Part shown: piece by piece, positions 9,688-17,914 of the stretch
Numbering within the stretch: the stretch's first letter is position 1
Layout: each line of letters opens with the position of its first letter
NCBI RefSeq assembly: GCF_000620705.1
Contig: NZ_JIAR01000033.1
Span: 1 to 64,000 of the forward strand
Direction of reading: 5' to 3'
DNA length: 64,000 bases
Source: Nocardioides sp. URHA0020
GTDB lineage: Bacteria > Actinomycetota > Actinomycetes > Propionibacteriales > Nocardioidaceae
Notes under the pieces: generated by a model
Told to the model about the DNA's origin: nothing
The model's database searches: none
Seen by the model: the letters and a program-made list of their open reading frames with translations, nothing else
Translations under genes and position numbers: made by a program

Positions 9688-11111
9688 CCACGCCGCCGAG
9701 CAACCACGTGGAGCTACGACCCGGGGCGTACGCCGACTCGGTCACCCTGCTCCAGGTCAGTCGCGCCGTGCAGGGCCTCGACGGGGTGCTCGCCGCCCAG
9801 GTCGCGATGGCGACGGCCCTCAACATCGAGGTGCTGACGGAGATGGGCTTCGAGGTCCCGCCCGAGGCGAGCACCAACGACCTCGTCGTCGCGCTGCGCC
9901 TGGCCGACGCCGACGCCCTCACGGCGGCGCTCGCCGGCGTCGACCAGGCGCTGCGCGACGCCAACCGCCGGGTCGAGGGGTCGACCGAGATCGCTCCGCC
10001 GCGCACCACGGCCGCTGCGCTGCGCCGCGCTGCTGGGACCCCGGGCCACGACGCGATCGTCGTGGTCTCCGTGCCGGGTCCGAGCGCCGTGGTCGAGGCG
10101 ATGGACGCGGTCGACGCCGGACGTGACGTGCTCGTCTTCAGCGACAACGTGCCCGTCGAGCAGGAGGTCGCCCTCAAGCGCGCGGCCGCCGAGCGTGGGG
10201 TCCTGGTGATGGGGCCAGACTGCGGCACCGCCGTGGTCGGCGGTCTCGGCCTGGGCTTCGCCAACGTCGTCTCCCCGGGCCCGGTCGGCATCGTCGCCGC
10301 CTCCGGCACCGGCTGCCAGCAGCTGCTCGCCCTCCTCGACCACGCGGGCGTCGGGGTCACCTCGGCCCTCGGGGTGGGCGGGCGTGACCTCTCCGCCGAG
10401 GTCCGCGGCGCCTCGACCCGCGAGGCCCTGCGCCGCCTCGACCAGGACCCGGGCGTCGAGCTGATCGTGGTCGTCTCCAAGCCGCCGGCACCCGACGTCG
10501 CCACCGAGATCGAGGCGTACGCCGCGGCGCTCGCCACCCCGGTCGAGTTCGCGCTGCTGGGCGACGGGCGGCCCGACCTGACCGCCGCGGCCGAGGCGGT
10601 GCTGCGCCGGCTCGGCCGCGACGTGCCGACGTGGCCGGTGTCCGGGGTGGCGCCGGACTCGACCACCGGAGCGACGGACGGCGGCGTCATCCGCGGGCTG
10701 TTCGTCGGCGGCACCCTGAAGAGCGAGGCCCAGCTGATCGCCGGGACCGGGGCCGGCCACACGTTCGTCGACTTCGGCGACGACGACTACACCTCGGGCC
10801 GGGCGCACCCGATGATCGACCCGACCCTGCGCCTCGAGCACCTGGCCCGGGCGGCGGCCGACCCGGCGACCGGGGTGCTGCTGCTCGACGTGGTGCTCGG
10901 GCACGGGGCCGAGCCGGACCCGGCCGCCCTGCTCGCGCCGGCGGTCTCGACGGTGAGCCAGCCGGTGGTCATCGCCGTCGTCGGCACCGCCGGCGACCCC
11001 CAGGGTCGCGCCCGTCAGGTCGACGCACTGGTCGCGGCCGGCGCCGAGGTCCACCTGTCCAACGCCGGCGCCACCCGCCGCGCCCTCGAGCTGCTGGGAG
11101 ACCGCGCATGA
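9684..11111 (+). CDS. fdrA: FdrA-family protein (AllF-like, carbamoyltransferase component)
   Basis: This 475-residue protein resembles FdrA, which has a succinyl-CoA-synthetase-like architecture. An N-terminal region of about 110 residues is followed by a Rossmann-like domain with MGPDCGTAVVGG and a glycine-rich ASGTGCQQ loop. E. coli FdrA is AllF of oxamate carbamoyltransferase. ATG 9684 overlaps the previous stop and is preceded by GAAGGAG, a good ribosome site. It overlaps the DUF1116 gene by 4 bp, as expected for subunits of one complex. The E. coli reaction is reversible carbamoyl transfer between oxamate and phosphate. The substrate here is not known. Confidence 0.87.
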   Translation: MTTPPSNHVELRPGAYADSVTLLQVSRAVQGLDGVLAAQVAMATALNIEVLTEMGFEVPPEASTNDLVVALRLADADALTAALAGVDQALRDANRRVEGSTEIAPPRTTAAALRRAAGTPGHDAIVVVSVPGPSAVVEAMDAVDAGRDVLVFSDNVPVEQEVALKRAAAERGVLVMGPDCGTAVVGGLGLGFANVVSPGPVGIVAASGTGCQQLLALLDHAGVGVTSALGVGGRDLSAEVRGASTREALRRLDQDPGVELIVVVSKPPAPDVATEIEAYAAALATPVEFALLGDGRPDLTAAAEAVLRRLGRDVPTWPVSGVAPDSTTGATDGGVIRGLFVGGTLKSEAQLIAGTGAGHTFVDFGDDDYTSGRAHPMIDPTLRLEHLARAAADPATGVLLLDVVLGHGAEPDPAALLAPAVSTVSQPVVIAVVGTAGDPQGRARQVDALVAAGAEVHLSNAGATRRALELLGDRA

Positions 11112-12499
11112 GCACCCCCGAAGCCGTCGTCAACGTCGGCGCCGACCTGCTCGCCGACGCGATCGCCGACCAGGCCACGCCCGTCACCCGGGTCGACTGG
11201 CGACCGCCGATGAGCGGCACCGAGGCGCACCTCGCGACGGTCGCGGCCGACCCGCTGCGTCGTACCGCCAACGAGCGCGCCCTCGCCGCGGTGCTCGGGG
11301 TGACGGCCACCCTGGTCGACGTCGCACCGGCGTCCGAGGTGCTGGGCCTGCAGCGCGGCGAGTTCCTGCACGCCGGCCCGCCGATCGCCTGGGAGCGCGC
11401 CTCCGGGCCGCTCCGCGGCGGACTGATGGCCGGGGCCGCGCTGGAGGGGCTGGTCGAGGACCCCGAGGACGCCGTGGCGCTCTTCGAGTCCGGCGCCAAC
11501 GTCTCGCTGGAGCCGTGCCACCACCGCTCGACCGTCGGTCCGATGGCCGGCGTCGTCACGCCGAGCATGTGGATGTTCGTGCTCGAGGACGCGGCCACGG
11601 GTCGCCGTACGTACTGCTCGCTCAACGAGGGGCTCGGCAAGGTGCTGCGGTACGGCGCCTACGGACCCGAGGTGCTGACCCGGCTGCGCTGGATGGGCGA
11701 CGTGCTCGGGCCGCTGCTGCAGCGGGCCGTGCGCGCCGCCGGTCCCGTCGACGTCACCGGCATCCTCACCCAGATGCTGCAGATGGGCGACGAGGCCCAC
11801 AACCGCAACCGCGCGGGCACCCTGATGCTGCTGCGCGACCTCTCCCCCGCCATGGTCACCAGCGGCATGGACGCCGCCGACATCGCCGAGGGCCTGCGGT
11901 TCGTCGGCGGCAACGACCACTTCTTCCTCAACCTCGCCATGCCCGCCTGCAAGCTGGCGCTCGACGCCGCCCGGGGCATCGACGGCTCCACGATGGTCGT
12001 CGCGATGGCGCGCAACGGCACCGACTTCGGCATCCAGGTCGCGGGCACCGGCGACGAGTGGTTCACCGGCCCGGCCCAGCTCGCCGACGGGCTCTTCCTC
12101 GGCAGCTACGGCCCCGACGACGCCAACCCCGACATCGGCGACTCGGCGATCACCGAGACCGCCGGCATCGGCGGCTTCGCCATGGCCACCGCACCCGCGA
12201 TCGTGCGGCTGGTCGGCGGCTCAGTGCCGGACGCGCTCGCGACCACCCGGCGGATGCACGAGATCACCCTCGGCGAGAACCCGCGCTGGACCGTGCCGGT
12301 CCTGGAGTTCCAGGGCACGCCCACCGGGATCGACGTCTCCCTGGTGTGCCGCACCGGGATCCTCCCGCAGATCAACACCGGCATGGCCGGCAGGGTCGCC
12401 GGCGTCGGCCAGGTCGGCGCCGGGCTGGTCACCCCGCCCGCCGAGGTCTTCCCGAAGGCCCTCGCCCGGTTGGCCGAGCTGGCGCGGGGCCGGGCCTGA
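11108..12499 (+). CDS. DUF1116 protein (AllG/YlbE-like, carbamoyltransferase component)
   Basis: The 463-residue protein belongs to DUF1116 (E. coli YlbE/AllG), recognised by the conserved EPCHHRSTVGPMAGV segment, the QMGDEAHNRN motif and the long C-terminal region that accompanies FdrA proteins. It is the last gene of a three-gene overlapped operon and completes the AllF/AllG/AllH set. No carbamate kinase, which would make ATP from carbamoyl phosphate, is present in the window, so that step must be encoded elsewhere or not used. The product may instead feed biosynthesis. Confidence 0.87.
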   Translation: MSTPEAVVNVGADLLADAIADQATPVTRVDWRPPMSGTEAHLATVAADPLRRTANERALAAVLGVTATLVDVAPASEVLGLQRGEFLHAGPPIAWERASGPLRGGLMAGAALEGLVEDPEDAVALFESGANVSLEPCHHRSTVGPMAGVVTPSMWMFVLEDAATGRRTYCSLNEGLGKVLRYGAYGPEVLTRLRWMGDVLGPLLQRAVRAAGPVDVTGILTQMLQMGDEAHNRNRAGTLMLLRDLSPAMVTSGMDAADIAEGLRFVGGNDHFFLNLAMPACKLALDAARGIDGSTMVVAMARNGTDFGIQVAGTGDEWFTGPAQLADGLFLGSYGPDDANPDIGDSAITETAGIGGFAMATAPAIVRLVGGSVPDALATTRRMHEITLGENPRWTVPVLEFQGTPTGIDVSLVCRTGILPQINTGMAGRVAGVGQVGAGLVTPPAEVFPKALARLAELARGRA

Positions 12500-12501
12500 G
12501 C

Positions 12502-12564
12502 CGTCGAGACACCCCAGGTGGCTCTCAGGACGTCGGTCCGACAGCCGGTTCAGGTGTCTCGACG
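12502..12564. terminator. Inverted repeat between convergent genes
   Basis: The 12-base arm CGTCGAGACACC (12502-12513) is mirrored exactly by GGTGTCTCGACG (12553-12564), with a 39-base loop. It lies at the junction where the DUF1116 gene and the alkyltransferase-like gene converge, and the right arm enters the last codons of the latter. There is no T-tract. A weak bidirectional terminator is the simplest reading. Confidence 0.4.
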
Positions 12565-12888
12565 CAGGTCGGGCGCCGGCGGGCGCCACAGCGCGAGCCG
12601 GATGTCGACGTTGCCCGAGGGGCGCAGGGGCGTGCCCTCCTCGAGGTAGGACTGCCGCGCCTCGTCCTGGTGGCTCGGCGGGAGCGACCCGTCGGCCCGG
12701 ACCACCCGCCACCACGGCATCCCGGCGCCGTGCGACGCCATCACGTTGCCGACCAGCCGCGGGCCGCCGCCTCCGGCCACCGCGCCGACGACCTCCGCGA
12801 TCGCGCCGTACGTCGTCACGCGTCCGCGCGGCACCGCCTCGACGCAGCGCAGCACCAGCTCGACGTACTCCTCGTGGTCCAGGCTCAT
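12550..12888 (-). CDS. Alkyltransferase-like protein (ATL, MGMT domain without active cysteine)
   Basis: This 112-residue protein has the DNA-binding half of O6-alkylguanine-DNA methyltransferase, with RGRVTTYGAIAEVVG and the RLVGNVM arginine-finger segment. The PCHRV active-site motif is replaced by PWWRV at 58-62. With Trp for Cys it cannot take up an alkyl group. ATL proteins instead bind O6-alkylguanine lesions and hand them to nucleotide excision repair. ATG 12888 overlaps the upstream membrane-protein gene by 4 bp, so it is co-expressed with the MoxR operon, probably by chance. Confidence 0.88.
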   Translation of the reverse strand: MSLDHEEYVELVLRCVEAVPRGRVTTYGAIAEVVGAVAGGGGPRLVGNVMASHGAGMPWWRVVRADGSLPPSHQDEARQSYLEEGTPLRPSGNVDIRLALWRPPAPDLRRDT

Positions 12889-13427
12889 CCGCGGTCCTCC
12901 CCGGGCTGCGGCGCGGTCAGCACGACGGCCGCTACGACGGTGGTGACCAGGCCCGCGACCAGGCCCACGACCCACACCCCGGGCTGGTCGGGCTGGTCGC
13001 GCAGCAGCACCGCGAGGCCCCACACCAGCGGTACGCCGAGCAGGACCACCGCGCCGCGGCGCACCCACAACCACACCAGCGCCCGCTCGACCGGCATCTC
13101 GCCCGGACCGTACGACGCGAGCACCGACGCGAGGTGGGTGACCAGCAGGGCGACCGCCGCCACCAGCACGGCCGGGTGCAGCCCGTCGTCGAGCGCGACC
13201 GCCCACCACCCGAGGACCGCGAGCATCACGCCCCCACCGACCGGGGACTCGGGCACGGCGGCGAAGACGCCCGCCAGCGCCAGCATCCCGGCCGCCACCC
13301 ACCACGGCGGCCAGTGTCCGGCCGGGCCCGCCGCGAGGACGGCGATCATCGGTCCCAGCACGATCAGCGCACGCAGCACCAGCTGGCTGCGCGAGAGCTC
13401 GGCGACGCTGGTGAGGGCCGCGTTCAC
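12885..13427 (-). CDS. Small integral membrane protein of the MoxR operon
   Basis: The 180-residue product is almost entirely hydrophobic, with about six transmembrane segments (for example LVLRALIVLGPMIAVLAAGPA and the C-terminal VVGLVAGLVTTVVAAVVLTA). It starts at GTG 13427, overlapping the DUF58 stop. No family can be named confidently. Its place in the DUF4129-MoxR-DUF58 operon suggests a part in the same membrane-associated complex. Confidence 0.75.
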   Translation of the reverse strand: MNAALTSVAELSRSQLVLRALIVLGPMIAVLAAGPAGHWPPWWVAAGMLALAGVFAAVPESPVGGGVMLAVLGWWAVALDDGLHPAVLVAAVALLVTHLASVLASYGPGEMPVERALVWLWVRRGAVVLLGVPLVWGLAVLLRDQPDQPGVWVVGLVAGLVTTVVAAVVLTAPQPGEDRG

Positions 13428-14734
13428 CGGGCCACCACCCGGGGCTGACCGGCCCGGCGGGCCAGCCGGCGCAGCACGTCGTCGATGGTGCCCGGACCCC
13501 GCCAGGCGACCACCGGGCAACCGAGCGACGCCAGGCGCCGCAGCACCGCTGCCCGCTCCAGGCTGCGCATCCGCCAGGCGAGCGCCGCGACCTCCGGGTC
13601 GGTCTCCGTCACGAGCGCCGGGCGCACGTCCGGCGGCAGGGTGTCGACGACCAGCACGGGCACGCCCCGCCTGGTGAGGGTCGCAGCCACCGCGCCGATC
13701 GACTCGGCCAGCATCGGCGAGAGCACGACCACGACCGTGCCGGCCGTGACCCCGAGCTGCAGCACGCCGGCGTCGGCCTCGGCGACGTCACCGACGCGCA
13801 GCCCGGCCAGCGTGTGCTGGAGCCGCCGCAGGTGCCGGGCGCCGGTGCCGAAGCCCACGAGCTCACGCCCCCGGCCGACGACCCGCAGCGCCACCCGGTC
13901 GCCCGACCGGACGTGGTGCTCGGCGATGGCCGAGGCGGCGCGCACCGACAGGTCGAGGCTGCTCGGCGTGCCGTCCACTCCACCGGAGGCACCGTGGTCG
14001 GCCAGCGCGTCGACGACCAGGAGCACGCCGGTGTCCTCCTCGGCGCGGGTGCTGACGACGTGCAGGTCGCCCGTCCGCAGGGAGACCCGCCAGTTGACCC
14101 GGCGGAGCCGGTCGCCGGCCATGAACGGCCGGATCCCGGCCAGCTCGGTGCCGCCGCCCGGACGCTGCGAGCGGTGCGCGCCGACCAGGCCCACGGGCTG
14201 CGGGGCGTCGGCTCGCGAGTCGTACGCCGCCGTCGTCGGCAGCACGCGCAGCTGCTGGCCGGCCAGCGACACGGGACCGAACCGGTAGCCGGCCCACGGC
14301 GTCACCAGCGCCACCTTCTCGTCGCCCAGGTAGCGACGCCCCCAGCGCCGTGGGCTGAGCTCGATCGTCGGCGCCGGTCCGTCGGGCCCGGCCAGCAGCG
14401 CCCCGACCTGGCCGCGCTGGGGCCGCACCGCGACGTACGGCGGCCGCCCGTGCGACCGGGTGAGGTACTCCGCGTCGTCGGCGTCCGTGACGCTCAGCCG
14501 CGAGGTCGTGCCCTGGCCCTCGTGCAGCGCGACGTGGTCGAGCCGCGCCTGGCAGGTCGGCACCCGCGTGGGACGGTGCAGCAGACCGAGGGTCGAGAGC
14601 GCCACGAACGGCACCGCGATCACGACCAGGGACGGGTCGCCGAACAGCAGCGCCGCGGCGACCGCGACGGCGGCGGTGACGAGCGCCCGGCCGAGCGCCG
14701 CCGTGGGGCGCCACCGGGCGTCGGGCGAGGTCAT
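13424..14734 (-). CDS. DUF58 domain protein
   Basis: The 436-residue protein has two N-terminal membrane helices (about residues 13-45) and then a DUF58 domain with the conserved IRPFMAGDRLRRVNWRVSLR signature near the middle. A von Willebrand-like fold follows (VLLVVDALAD). DUF58 proteins are partners of MoxR ATPases and are thought to be metal-ion-dependent scaffold proteins handled by the ATPase. ATG 14734 lies 10 bp after the moxR stop. A longer frame starting inside moxR is rejected. Confidence 0.88.
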   Translation of the reverse strand: MTSPDARWRPTAALGRALVTAAVAVAAALLFGDPSLVVIAVPFVALSTLGLLHRPTRVPTCQARLDHVALHEGQGTTSRLSVTDADDAEYLTRSHGRPPYVAVRPQRGQVGALLAGPDGPAPTIELSPRRWGRRYLGDEKVALVTPWAGYRFGPVSLAGQQLRVLPTTAAYDSRADAPQPVGLVGAHRSQRPGGGTELAGIRPFMAGDRLRRVNWRVSLRTGDLHVVSTRAEEDTGVLLVVDALADHGASGGVDGTPSSLDLSVRAASAIAEHHVRSGDRVALRVVGRGRELVGFGTGARHLRRLQHTLAGLRVGDVAEADAGVLQLGVTAGTVVVVLSPMLAESIGAVAATLTRRGVPVLVVDTLPPDVRPALVTETDPEVAALAWRMRSLERAAVLRRLASLGCPVVAWRGPGTIDDVLRRLARRAGQPRVVAR

Positions 14735-14744
14735 CGCGGCACGC

Positions 14745-15728
14745 TCATCGGCGCTCGAGCGTGCTCGGGGTCGCGACCTTGGCGAGCACGGCGTCCACGA
14801 CACCGCGACCGCTGGCCTCCGACATCCACAGCTCCGGGCGCACCGTGATCCGGTGCGCGAGCACCGGACGGGCGACCGCCTTCACGTCCTCCGGGATGAC
14901 GTAGTCGCGACCGCGCATCAGGGCGAAGGCCCGGGCGGCCAGCACCAGGCCGAGCGAGCCGCGCGGCGAGGCCCCCGTGAGCACGTCGGCATGGGTGCGG
15001 GTGGCGGTGGCGAGGTCGACGCAGTAGCGACCGACGCTCTCGTCGACGGTGACCGTCTCGACCGCGGCCTGCATGGCCAGGAGGCCGTCGGCGTCGGTGA
15101 TCCGCTCCAGCTCGACCTCCTCCTGGCGCCGGTCGAGGCGCCGCGCGAGGACGTCGTACTCCTCGCCGGGCGACGGGTAGCCGAAGCTGACCCGCAGCAG
15201 GAACCGGTCGAGCTGCGCCTCGGGGAGCGGGTAGGTGCCCTCGTACTCGATCGGGTTGGCGGTCGCCAGCACGTGGAAGGGCGCGGCCAGCGGGAAGGTC
15301 TCGCCCTCGACGGTGACCTGCCGCTCCTGCATCGCCTCCAGGAGCGCGGACTGGGTCTTGGGCGGGGTCCGGTTGATCTCGTCGGCGAGCAGCAGCCCGG
15401 TGAAGATCGGCCCGCGCCGGAACTCGAAGCGGGACTCGCGCTGGTCGTAGACGAAGGAGCCGGTGAGGTCGGCCGGCAGCAGGTCGGGGGTGAACTGCGC
15501 GCGGCGGAAGTCGAGCCCGAGCGCCTGCGCGAAGGACCGGGCCGCGAGCGTCTTGCCCAGGCCCGGGTAGTCCTCGAGGAGGACGTGACCCTTCGCCAGG
15601 ACGGCGGCCAGCACCTGCCACAGGGCCTGGCGCTTGCCGACGACGGCCTTCTCGACCTCCGCGACCACGCGACCGGCCAGGTCGGCGGCCTGACGCACGG
15701 ACAGGGTCCCGGCTACTGGCTCGGTCAT
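14745..15728 (-). CDS. MoxR-family AAA+ ATPase
   Basis: This 327-residue ATPase has Walker A EDYPGLGKT near residue 53, Walker B LLADEINR near 115, and sensor regions typical of MoxR chaperones. MoxR proteins use ATP to fold or load metal into partner proteins, usually with a VWA or DUF58 partner, which is present next door. The start overlaps the end region of the upstream gene closely (15725-15733). The cluster order DUF4129, small protein, MoxR, DUF58 is common in actinobacteria. Confidence 0.94.
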   Translation of the reverse strand: MTEPVAGTLSVRQAADLAGRVVAEVEKAVVGKRQALWQVLAAVLAKGHVLLEDYPGLGKTLAARSFAQALGLDFRRAQFTPDLLPADLTGSFVYDQRESRFEFRRGPIFTGLLLADEINRTPPKTQSALLEAMQERQVTVEGETFPLAAPFHVLATANPIEYEGTYPLPEAQLDRFLLRVSFGYPSPGEEYDVLARRLDRRQEEVELERITDADGLLAMQAAVETVTVDESVGRYCVDLATATRTHADVLTGASPRGSLGLVLAARAFALMRGRDYVIPEDVKAVARPVLAHRITVRPELWMSEASGRGVVDAVLAKVATPSTLERR

Positions 15729-15732
15729 CGCT

Positions 15733-16212
15733 TCACAGCTCCTCGATCGTGGACAGGTAGTGGGAGATCTCGGCGCGGCTCAGACGCCGCGGCGGACCGT
15801 CGAGCATCTCGCTCAGCTCGGGCCCCAGCAGTACGCCGGCTCCGGGGTCGTCGCGCCGCAGCCCGTGCCGCTGCTGGAGGACCTGGTCGGCGAGGACGCC
15901 GAGCCGGTCGCGCAGGGCGCGGTCGGGCGCGCGAGAGGACTCGTGGGCCTCGATCAGCCCGACGTAGCGCACCATTCGGGTCTCCCCAGAGTCGCGCACC
16001 GACGGCTCCTCGACCTCCACGCTCCAGGACGGCTCGGCGTCGTCGAGCGCGTCGAGCACCAGGCCCAGCAGCACGGTGCAGGTCGCGACGAGCAGGGCGA
16101 GCCGCAGCGGGTCCGGACCGGCGTCGACCAGGGTGAGCAGCAGCTCGGCACCGAGGAACCCGGCCACCCCGCCGACGAGCCGTCGACCCCACCGGGTCCG
16201 CAGGCGCCTCAC
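15733..16212 (-). CDS. Hypothetical membrane-associated protein of the MoxR operon
   Basis: The 159-residue protein starts at GTG 16212 (VRRLRTRWGRR), overlapping the DUF4129 stop by 4 bp. Two hydrophobic helices (about residues 14-50) precede a soluble, charged region that ends in LSRAEISHYLSTIEEL. I do not recognise a family. It is found at this position in related operons and probably works with the DUF4129 and DUF58 proteins. A longer frame starting inside the upstream gene is not credible. Confidence 0.72.
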   Translation of the reverse strand: MRRLRTRWGRRLVGGVAGFLGAELLLTLVDAGPDPLRLALLVATCTVLLGLVLDALDDAEPSWSVEVEEPSVRDSGETRMVRYVGLIEAHESSRAPDRALRDRLGVLADQVLQQRHGLRRDDPGAGVLLGPELSEMLDGPPRRLSRAEISHYLSTIEEL

Positions 16213-16934
16213 GCCGGGGCCCCGATGGTGCGGTGGATCGCCTCGAGCGACTCGAGCGCCGCGGCCCGGTCGTCCTCGGTCAGCTGGTGCTCGGAGAAGC
16301 GGGCCTCGCGGTAGAGCCGGGCCAGCCGCGAGACCGCGGCCGGGTCGGCCGCCGCCAGGTCCAGGACCCGGATGGTGTGCTCGGACGACGTCTCCCACTC
16401 CCGCCGCTCGATCCCCGCGGCTCCCGCGGCGGTCTCGAACCGCTGCCAGCACGCCACGACCGCGTTGCGCGGGGTGTCCCCGGCCAGGGCGTCGCGCTGC
16501 CCCTCGGCGTCGGCGATCAGCTCCCGCGCGACTGCCGCACCGGGCTCGATGACCGCGAAGCCGGAGCCGCCGAGCGCGGCCTCGCGCAGCTGACGGGCGC
16601 GGCGTACGCGCCGGGCCCGGACCAGCCAGCGCAGCATCCGGCCCAGCAGCACGAGGGCGACCACCAGCGTGGCGAGGTTGAGCACGAGGGCCAGCACGCG
16701 GAGCAGGGCCGCGTTGTTCGGACCGTCGTCCGGGTCCGGAGCGGTCTCGTCGTCGCTGGACGGGGTGGCCGCGGCGCTGGACGGTACGGCGGTCGGCGTC
16801 GCCGGCGACGGCCCGGCGCCGTGCAGGACCTCGCTCGGACCGATGGAGGCGGCCCAGGTCACCAGCAGCACCGAGAGCAGCACCCCCGCGGCCACCAGCG
16901 CCACGGCCAGGGTGCCGGCGCGCCGAGCGGTCAT
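16209..16934 (-). CDS. DUF4129 domain membrane protein
   Basis: The 241-residue protein has an N-terminal hydrophobic helix (about 8-30), an extracytoplasmic Ser/Pro/Ala-rich stretch, a second helix near 73-95 and a C-terminal DUF4129 domain with the pattern ACWQRFETAAGAAGI and ARLYREARFSEHQL. The domain is usually fused to or next to transglutaminase and MoxR/DUF58 genes. ATG 16934 is the first gene of the operon and leaves 55 bp to the protease gene upstream. Confidence 0.85.
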   Translation of the reverse strand: MTARRAGTLAVALVAAGVLLSVLLVTWAASIGPSEVLHGAGPSPATPTAVPSSAAATPSSDDETAPDPDDGPNNAALLRVLALVLNLATLVVALVLLGRMLRWLVRARRVRRARQLREAALGGSGFAVIEPGAAVARELIADAEGQRDALAGDTPRNAVVACWQRFETAAGAAGIERREWETSSEHTIRVLDLAAADPAAVSRLARLYREARFSEHQLTEDDRAAALESLEAIHRTIGAPA

Positions 16935-16989
16935 GCTCGGCAACCTACCGGGACACCCTGGCCGGGGCCACGCCGCGTGGATCCAGGCG

Positions 16990-17868
16990 TCAGAGGACGG
17001 GCGAGAAGGCCTCCGTGCCGTTGACCAGCCGCAGTCCCGAGATGCCGGAGTGCTGCTGGGCGTAGGCGAGCTCCTTGCCGAGGTCGCCGATGTTGTTCGA
17101 GAGCGGCAGGGGCGCGAGACCGAGCGTGGACAGCACGCCGATCGCCTTGCCGTCGGCGCTGACGAACGCCGAGCCGGAGTCGCCGGGCACACCCGGGCTC
17201 ACGGTGTAGAGGGGGTGCGACCAGCCGCCATCGGCGGCGTCGTCGCCGAGGCTGACGCCGGTGTGCGGCGAGAGCACCTCGACACCGGCGCGCAGGCTGG
17301 AGTTGCCGAAGGTGTAGACGCGGTCACCGGCGGCGGTGCCGTTGGTATCGATGCCGGTCGGGCCACCCCAGAACGGGATCGACGGGTTCACCTTGGCGAC
17401 GTCGGCGGCGGCGACCTTCACCAGCGCCAGGTCGTTGTAGGCGCAGGTGTTGGCGTCGCGCTCGCCGACCTTCTTCATCGTGTCCCACGAGGAGTAGGCC
17501 AGGGTGCCGGTGCCGACCTGCGTCCCCTCGTCGAGGAGGCTGCCGCCCTCGTTGAACGTCACCTTGGTGCCGAGCGGCAGCGAGCTGACGTTGCAGCCGT
17601 TGGTGTCGGTGGCCTCGCCGGTGCCCGCGCAGTGGGCGGCGTAGCCGACGTACACGGCGCCGGACCCGTCGGTGTAGACGAAGTTGGCGGTGCACTGGGC
17701 ACCCGCCGTGTACATCATCGTGCCGGGGTGGATCGCTGCACTGCCGGCCGGCGCCCACGCGGTGGCGCCGTCGGCGCGGGACGGGCCGACGGTCAGGAAG
17801 GCGGCGGTCATGATCGTGATGGTCACGGCCGCGAGCACGGCGGCCAGCTGGGATCGTGAAAGGCTCAT
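16990..17868 (-). CDS. Secreted trypsin-like (S1) serine protease
   Basis: The 292-residue precursor has a signal peptide (MSLSRSQLAAVLAAV... to about residue 32) and an S1-type catalytic domain. The triad is His79 (YAAHC), Asp146 (YNDLALV) and Ser231 (GVPGDSGSAF). Three cysteines besides Cys80 suggest disulfides outside the cell. The ATG at 17866-17868 lies inside a perfect hairpin and has no clear ribosome site beyond GACGGG, so translation may be controlled by that structure. A longer frame would overlap moeZ and lose the signal peptide at the N-terminus. Confidence 0.88.
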   Translation of the reverse strand: MSLSRSQLAAVLAAVTITIMTAAFLTVGPSRADGATAWAPAGSAAIHPGTMMYTAGAQCTANFVYTDGSGAVYVGYAAHCAGTGEATDTNGCNVSSLPLGTKVTFNEGGSLLDEGTQVGTGTLAYSSWDTMKKVGERDANTCAYNDLALVKVAAADVAKVNPSIPFWGGPTGIDTNGTAAGDRVYTFGNSSLRAGVEVLSPHTGVSLGDDAADGGWSHPLYTVSPGVPGDSGSAFVSADGKAIGVLSTLGLAPLPLSNNIGDLGKELAYAQQHSGISGLRLVNGTEAFSPVL

Positions 17869-17897
17869 GCACCCGTCAACGACGGGTGCATGAGCCT
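17861..17897 (-). terminator. Perfect 17-bp hairpin over the protease start codon
   Basis: AGGCTCATGCACCCGTC (17861-17877) and GACGGGTGCATGAGCCT (17881-17897) are exact reverse complements around a 3-base loop. On the minus strand the hairpin lies 18 bases after the moeZ stop and the protease ATG falls in its 3' arm. A short TTTC follows, which is weak for an intrinsic terminator. It may end moeZ transcription, hide the protease start, or both. Confidence 0.7.
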
Positions 17898-17914
17898 GGT
17901 TACGCGGAGCGAGC

